Shown here: positions 61,806-64,000 of the stretch, piece after piece
How the letters are laid out: each line of letters starts with the position of its first letter
Numbering within the stretch: the stretch's first letter is position 1
NCBI GenBank assembly: GCA_003481745.1
Contig: QULP01000002.1
Span: forward strand, 372,001-436,000
DNA from: Firmicutes bacterium OM04-13BH
GTDB taxonomy: Bacteria; Bacillota; Clostridia; Lachnospirales; Lachnospiraceae
DNA: 64,000 nt
Reading direction: 5' to 3'
Position numbers and translations under genes: made by a program
Notes under the pieces: generated by a model
Databases searched by the model: none
The model's input: the letters and a program-made list of their open reading frames with translations, nothing else
What the model was told of the DNA's origin: nothing

Positions 61806-61842
61806 GCAAAAAAAGCAGTAAACCTTTTCAAGATTTACTGCT
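61806..61842 (-). terminator. Terminator after the 61900-62310 gene
   Basis: Stem AGCAGTAAA / TTTACTGCT with an 11-base loop, followed on the minus strand by seven T residues. Confidence 0.8.
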
Positions 61843-61899
61843 TATCTGCCGCTGTGATGGGTGGCGGTATTAAATTGTCAGCCGTTTTTCAAATGGAAT

Positions 61900-62310
61900 T
61901 TATCTGCAATCGCTTTCTTTCTGCTTTCCAATTCCTTTTCTGTAATCTTCCATAATCCTAACGCAATGATCTGCTATCTTTTGCATTCCGAGTTCTTCAA
62001 AAAAGGCAATTTGTATTTTCATCAGTTCTTCACAAACAGTCAACTTCTGCTCATCCATATTGCTAATAGCAAGCCATGGGAACGCTTTATATTTCTTAGT
62101 GTCCCCAATGAGAAAATTGTACCCTATCAACTCATTTTCACGGAAAACGAAATAGAATTGTGGGCCTGAACCTGGAACTGACTTTTCCATAATTTGCTGC
62201 ATTGTTCTCACGCCGCCGTATGCCGGAAAAAAACCTATTCGCTCAAGAGCATTTAATATGTCAATCCTTTTATCTGTGGGTATGTCTCTATAATTGATAA
62301 TCTGTTCCAT
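61900..62310 (-). CDS. Conserved hypothetical protein, possibly GNAT-like
   Basis: 136 residues from the ATG at 62310, seven bases after GAGGGT. MEQIINYRDIPTDKRIDILN, then FYFVFRENELIGYNFLIGDT and FPWLAISNMDEQKLTVCEEL. The central beta-hairpin 'FxFRENELIGYxFLIGD' recalls acetyltransferase folds, but the CoA-binding loop is not evident. AT-rich cargo with its own terminator. The function is unknown. Confidence 0.5.
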   Translation of the reverse strand: MEQIINYRDIPTDKRIDILNALERIGFFPAYGGVRTMQQIMEKSVPGSGPQFYFVFRENELIGYNFLIGDTKKYKAFPWLAISNMDEQKLTVCEELMKIQIAFFEELGMQKIADHCVRIMEDYRKGIGKQKESDCR

Positions 62311-62367
62311 TTGCTCTACCCTCATTGAAGTTTAATTTGTCAGGCTCTAATTATACAACTTTTCTGT

Positions 62368-62565
62368 TTAGCGGTCAAAGCGGAACTTCAACAGGCTTTC
62401 TATCAGTTGCCTGACGATATGCTCCTGCATATCCGTGTTAATCTGTCCGTCCATTTTCGCACAAGAGCGGATATATCCCGCATAATGGGATAGGACGGCG
62501 GCAACAGCTTCCGGGTCGCCCTCGCTTGCCTTAACGATTGTCTCATAGGGAAGTAGCTGGCTCAT
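62368..62565 (-). CDS. Helix-turn-helix protein, Tn916 Orf8-like
   Basis: 65 residues: YETIVKASEGDPEAVAAVLS, HYAGYIRSCAKMDGQINTDM and a final helix. This is the HTH_16 pattern 'xxIVKAxEGDxEAxxxxLxHYxGYI', as in Orf8 of Tn916. It overlaps the sigma-like gene upstream, the same pair as orf7/orf8 in Tn916, and is likely a regulator of excision or transfer. Confidence 0.8.
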   Translation of the reverse strand: MSQLLPYETIVKASEGDPEAVAAVLSHYAGYIRSCAKMDGQINTDMQEHIVRQLIESLLKFRFDR

Positions 62566-63001
62566 AGGACAAACCCTCCAACTCTGCCCGTAGCCGCCGT
62601 AAAATCATCTGAATACGCCGCCCGGTTGTGTTGCCAGCCCGTCCATATCTCCGTCCAATCTCCCTATGCGTCAATCGTTGGAAGTAGTACAAGAAAATGA
62701 TTTCCTGTTCCATCTGTGATAGTGCGGACAGGGCTGCGGCAAGCTCTGGACTTTCCAAAAGCACCATCTGACCACAGACGAAAAGCGGATAGCTGGTCAT
62801 GCCGGATTGCTCCGCAAAGTATTTATCTGTGGTACTGAATGGATAGTGTTTTTCTTCTATCAGATATTCAAGCGAGATTTCCCGCTTGCGGCGGCTCCGT
62901 ATGCTCCGGGCTGCGTCTATGGCAGCGTGGCGAATAACAGTCTTGCAAAAGGCATCGTGTGTATGCCGGATATGTTCTTGATACTTTTCGTGTTCGGTCA
63001 T
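62543..63001 (-). CDS. Sigma-70 family factor, Tn916 Orf7-like (IME C)
   Basis: 152 residues from the ATG at 63001 after AAAGGGGG. Region 2-like start (YQEHIRHTHDAFCKTVIRHA, RSIRSRRKREISLEYLIEEK) and region 4 (LSQMEQEIIFLYYFQRLTHR, IGRRYGRAGNTTGRRIQMIL). It is paired with the HTH_16 gene. It should direct RNA polymerase to element promoters. Confidence 0.8.
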   Translation of the reverse strand: MTEHEKYQEHIRHTHDAFCKTVIRHAAIDAARSIRSRRKREISLEYLIEEKHYPFSTTDKYFAEQSGMTSYPLFVCGQMVLLESPELAAALSALSQMEQEIIFLYYFQRLTHREIGRRYGRAGNTTGRRIQMILRRLRAELEGLSYEPATSL

Positions 63002-63090
63002 GGAAAATCCCCCTTTCTGAATAATGGCAGAGGGCGGCAGCATCTTGTGCTGTCGCCCTCTTGATTACCGAACAGCAAAGACGGGCGGGG

Positions 63091-63136
63091 CTGTCAACGG
63101 CGGCGCATTTGCGCCGTTCATCTTGACCGTTGACAG
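63091..63136. terminator. Nested hairpin between the anti-sigma and sigma-like genes
   Basis: Outer arms CTGTCAACGG / CCGTTGACAG enclose inner arms CGGCGCA / TGCGCCG. It follows the anti-sigma stop on the minus strand. There is no T run, so its role (terminator, regulatory stem or recombination site) is open. Confidence 0.4.
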
Positions 63137-63159
63137 GCTCGGCTGGGTTTGCTATCTGC

Positions 63160-63864
63160 TCACGGCAATTCACTCTCATTGATAGGAATTGCCTCAAGTT
63201 CCGTATTCAAATTGTTCCAATAAGAGCCGATATCCGCACTTGTGAAATACTTAAAACCGCCTGCTGCTGACTTCAATTCGCCGTTTTTAACCCCATAGCA
63301 GGCGTAAATCAAATCGTAGCTTGTTCCATCTGAGAGGTTAAATCTAAAGCTGGTCACATCTGCTCCGGCAGTTTCCTCAGTCGTTTTGTCTTTTAGGGAT
63401 AAGCCCTTGAACTTATCATACAGGGTCTTTATATCATTTTCAGCAACAACTACTTTCTTTTCTGCTGATGCAGGCACTCCGTCATAGTGGTACATTTCAA
63501 CGTTTTCGACATCTTCAACCTCAAATGGGAAGTTGATTTTGACAGGCTCATAAGCAATGTTTATAGGTAACAGAAAGAGAGCTGTAAAAATTGCAATGAT
63601 ACAAAGAGCGATGGAAACGAGAACAGCAATCGTTATCTTTTTTCTGCCTCTCTGCTTTTCTTTTGCCTCATGGCGCATAATAACGCTTTCGCTTTCTTCG
63701 TGAAGAACATCTTCGTTCGTGTGAGAAAGCAATTTCTGATAAATTGCGTTACAGTCAGCACAGGCGTTCAAATGCTCTTTTACCATCTCTGTGCTTGCTT
63801 CGCTGCAAGCACCGTCAACATACAGCGGAAGAATATCTCGAACAATATCGCATTGTTTACTCAT
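63160..63864 (-). CDS. Anti-sigma factor with zinc-finger N-terminus (zf-HC2)
   Basis: 234 residues from the ATG at 63864 (MSKQCDIVRDILPLYVDGAC), overlapping the sigma gene stop; an ATG three codons earlier is also possible. The zinc finger H-x3-C-x2-C (VKEHLNACADCNAIY) is intact. A cytoplasmic linker, one membrane helix (ITIAVLVSIALCIIAIFTAL) and an outer domain of about 130 residues follow. It would hold the ECF sigma factor until an envelope signal arrives. Confidence 0.85.
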   Translation of the reverse strand: MSKQCDIVRDILPLYVDGACSEASTEMVKEHLNACADCNAIYQKLLSHTNEDVLHEESESVIMRHEAKEKQRGRKKITIAVLVSIALCIIAIFTALFLLPINIAYEPVKINFPFEVEDVENVEMYHYDGVPASAEKKVVVAENDIKTLYDKFKGLSLKDKTTEETAGADVTSFRFNLSDGTSYDLIYACYGVKNGELKSAAGGFKYFTSADIGSYWNNLNTELEAIPINESELP

Positions 63865-64000
63865 GCTTTTCATCCATCCTTTCTTGAATTTTTAGCTTTG
63901 CACGATGATAAGTAACTCTCGCCCATGATTCTGTTTTTCCAAAAATTGCAGCGATTTGTGAAAAAGATAGTTCCCCGAATACGCGAAGCTGAAAGACTTC
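63857..64000 (-). CDS. ECF sigma factor, C-terminal part (continues outside window)
   Basis: The last 47 codons are in frame to the window edge: EVFQLRVFGELSFSQIAAIF then GKTESWARVTYHRAKLKIQE and a stop at 63857. This is sigma region 4 of an extracytoplasmic-function factor. The stop overlaps the anti-sigma start (ATGAGTAA), so the two are coupled. The N-terminal part lies beyond 64000. Confidence 0.85.
   Translation of the reverse strand, partial: EVFQLRVFGELSFSQIAAIFGKTESWARVTYHRAKLKIQERMDEKHE

Noticed and set aside
61529..61831. 100-codon minus-strand frame upstream of mobC
   Set aside because: It overlaps the oriT hairpins and the terminator at 61806, lacks a ribosome site and has no pattern typical of a protein.

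Overview
The window looks like part of a Firmicutes genome, most likely a gut Clostridia/Lachnospiraceae member. The evidence is AGGAGG-type ribosome sites before nearly every gene, an AT-rich chromosomal and prophage part, a Tn1549-type conjugative backbone, and mobilisable elements of kinds common in that family. Nearly every gene is on the minus strand. There is no rRNA, no complete tRNA and no CRISPR array.

Layout. (1) 1-3.1 kb, chromosome: a large membrane-anchored L,D-transpeptidase cut by the window edge and a DUF2798 membrane protein. (2) About 3.14-23.58 kb, a siphovirus-like prophage read right to left. It starts beside a tRNA 3'-end fragment (attachment site) and carries, in coordinate order, amidase, holin, collagen-like tail fibres, baseplate and Dit, tape measure, tail tube and connectors, capsid, scaffold, a toxin-fused minor capsid protein with a probable immunity gene, portal, and only the last part of the large terminase. 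The tape measure gene is split by a group I intron with an HNH endonuclease. (3) About 23.58-44.35 kb, 'ICE A', a GC-rich Tn1549/CTn-type conjugative element inserted inside the terminase gene. It has a large serine recombinase, sigma factor, MOBP relaxase, MobC, NlpC/P60 hydrolase, VirB4, PrgI, SpoVG-like protein and VirB6. It also holds cargo (VanZ, a YtrA-type regulator with an ABC transporter, an HNH protein resembling defence nucleases). Its intergenic gaps carry a repeated 23-bp palindrome. (4) About 44.35-55.44 kb, 'IME B', a mobilisable element inserted in the ICE maff2 gene: serine recombinase, VapE helicase, CHC2 primase, MOBQ relaxase with a recognisable oriT, RepA-like module, and cargo (metallo-hydrolase, NTF2-like protein, small regulator). 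(5) About 55.5 kb to beyond the window, 'IME C': serine recombinase, TnpW, DnaC-like ATPase, RepA-like initiator, MOBP relaxase and MobC, Tn916-type orf8/sigma pair, and an ECF sigma/anti-sigma pair. A maff2-like scrap lies between B and C, so the two look accreted side by side at one site.

How it works together. The prophage right half (rest of terL, terS, lysogeny genes, integrase) and the ICE right part (rest of maff2, VirD4 coupling protein) must lie beyond 64 kb if they survive. The phage is probably defective while the ICE is present. ICE A could supply the mating channel, and B and C carry their own recombinase, relaxase and oriT, as expected of mobilisable passengers. A shared 37-bp element upstream of both the ICE recombinase and relaxase promoters suggests that excision and transfer are switched on together.
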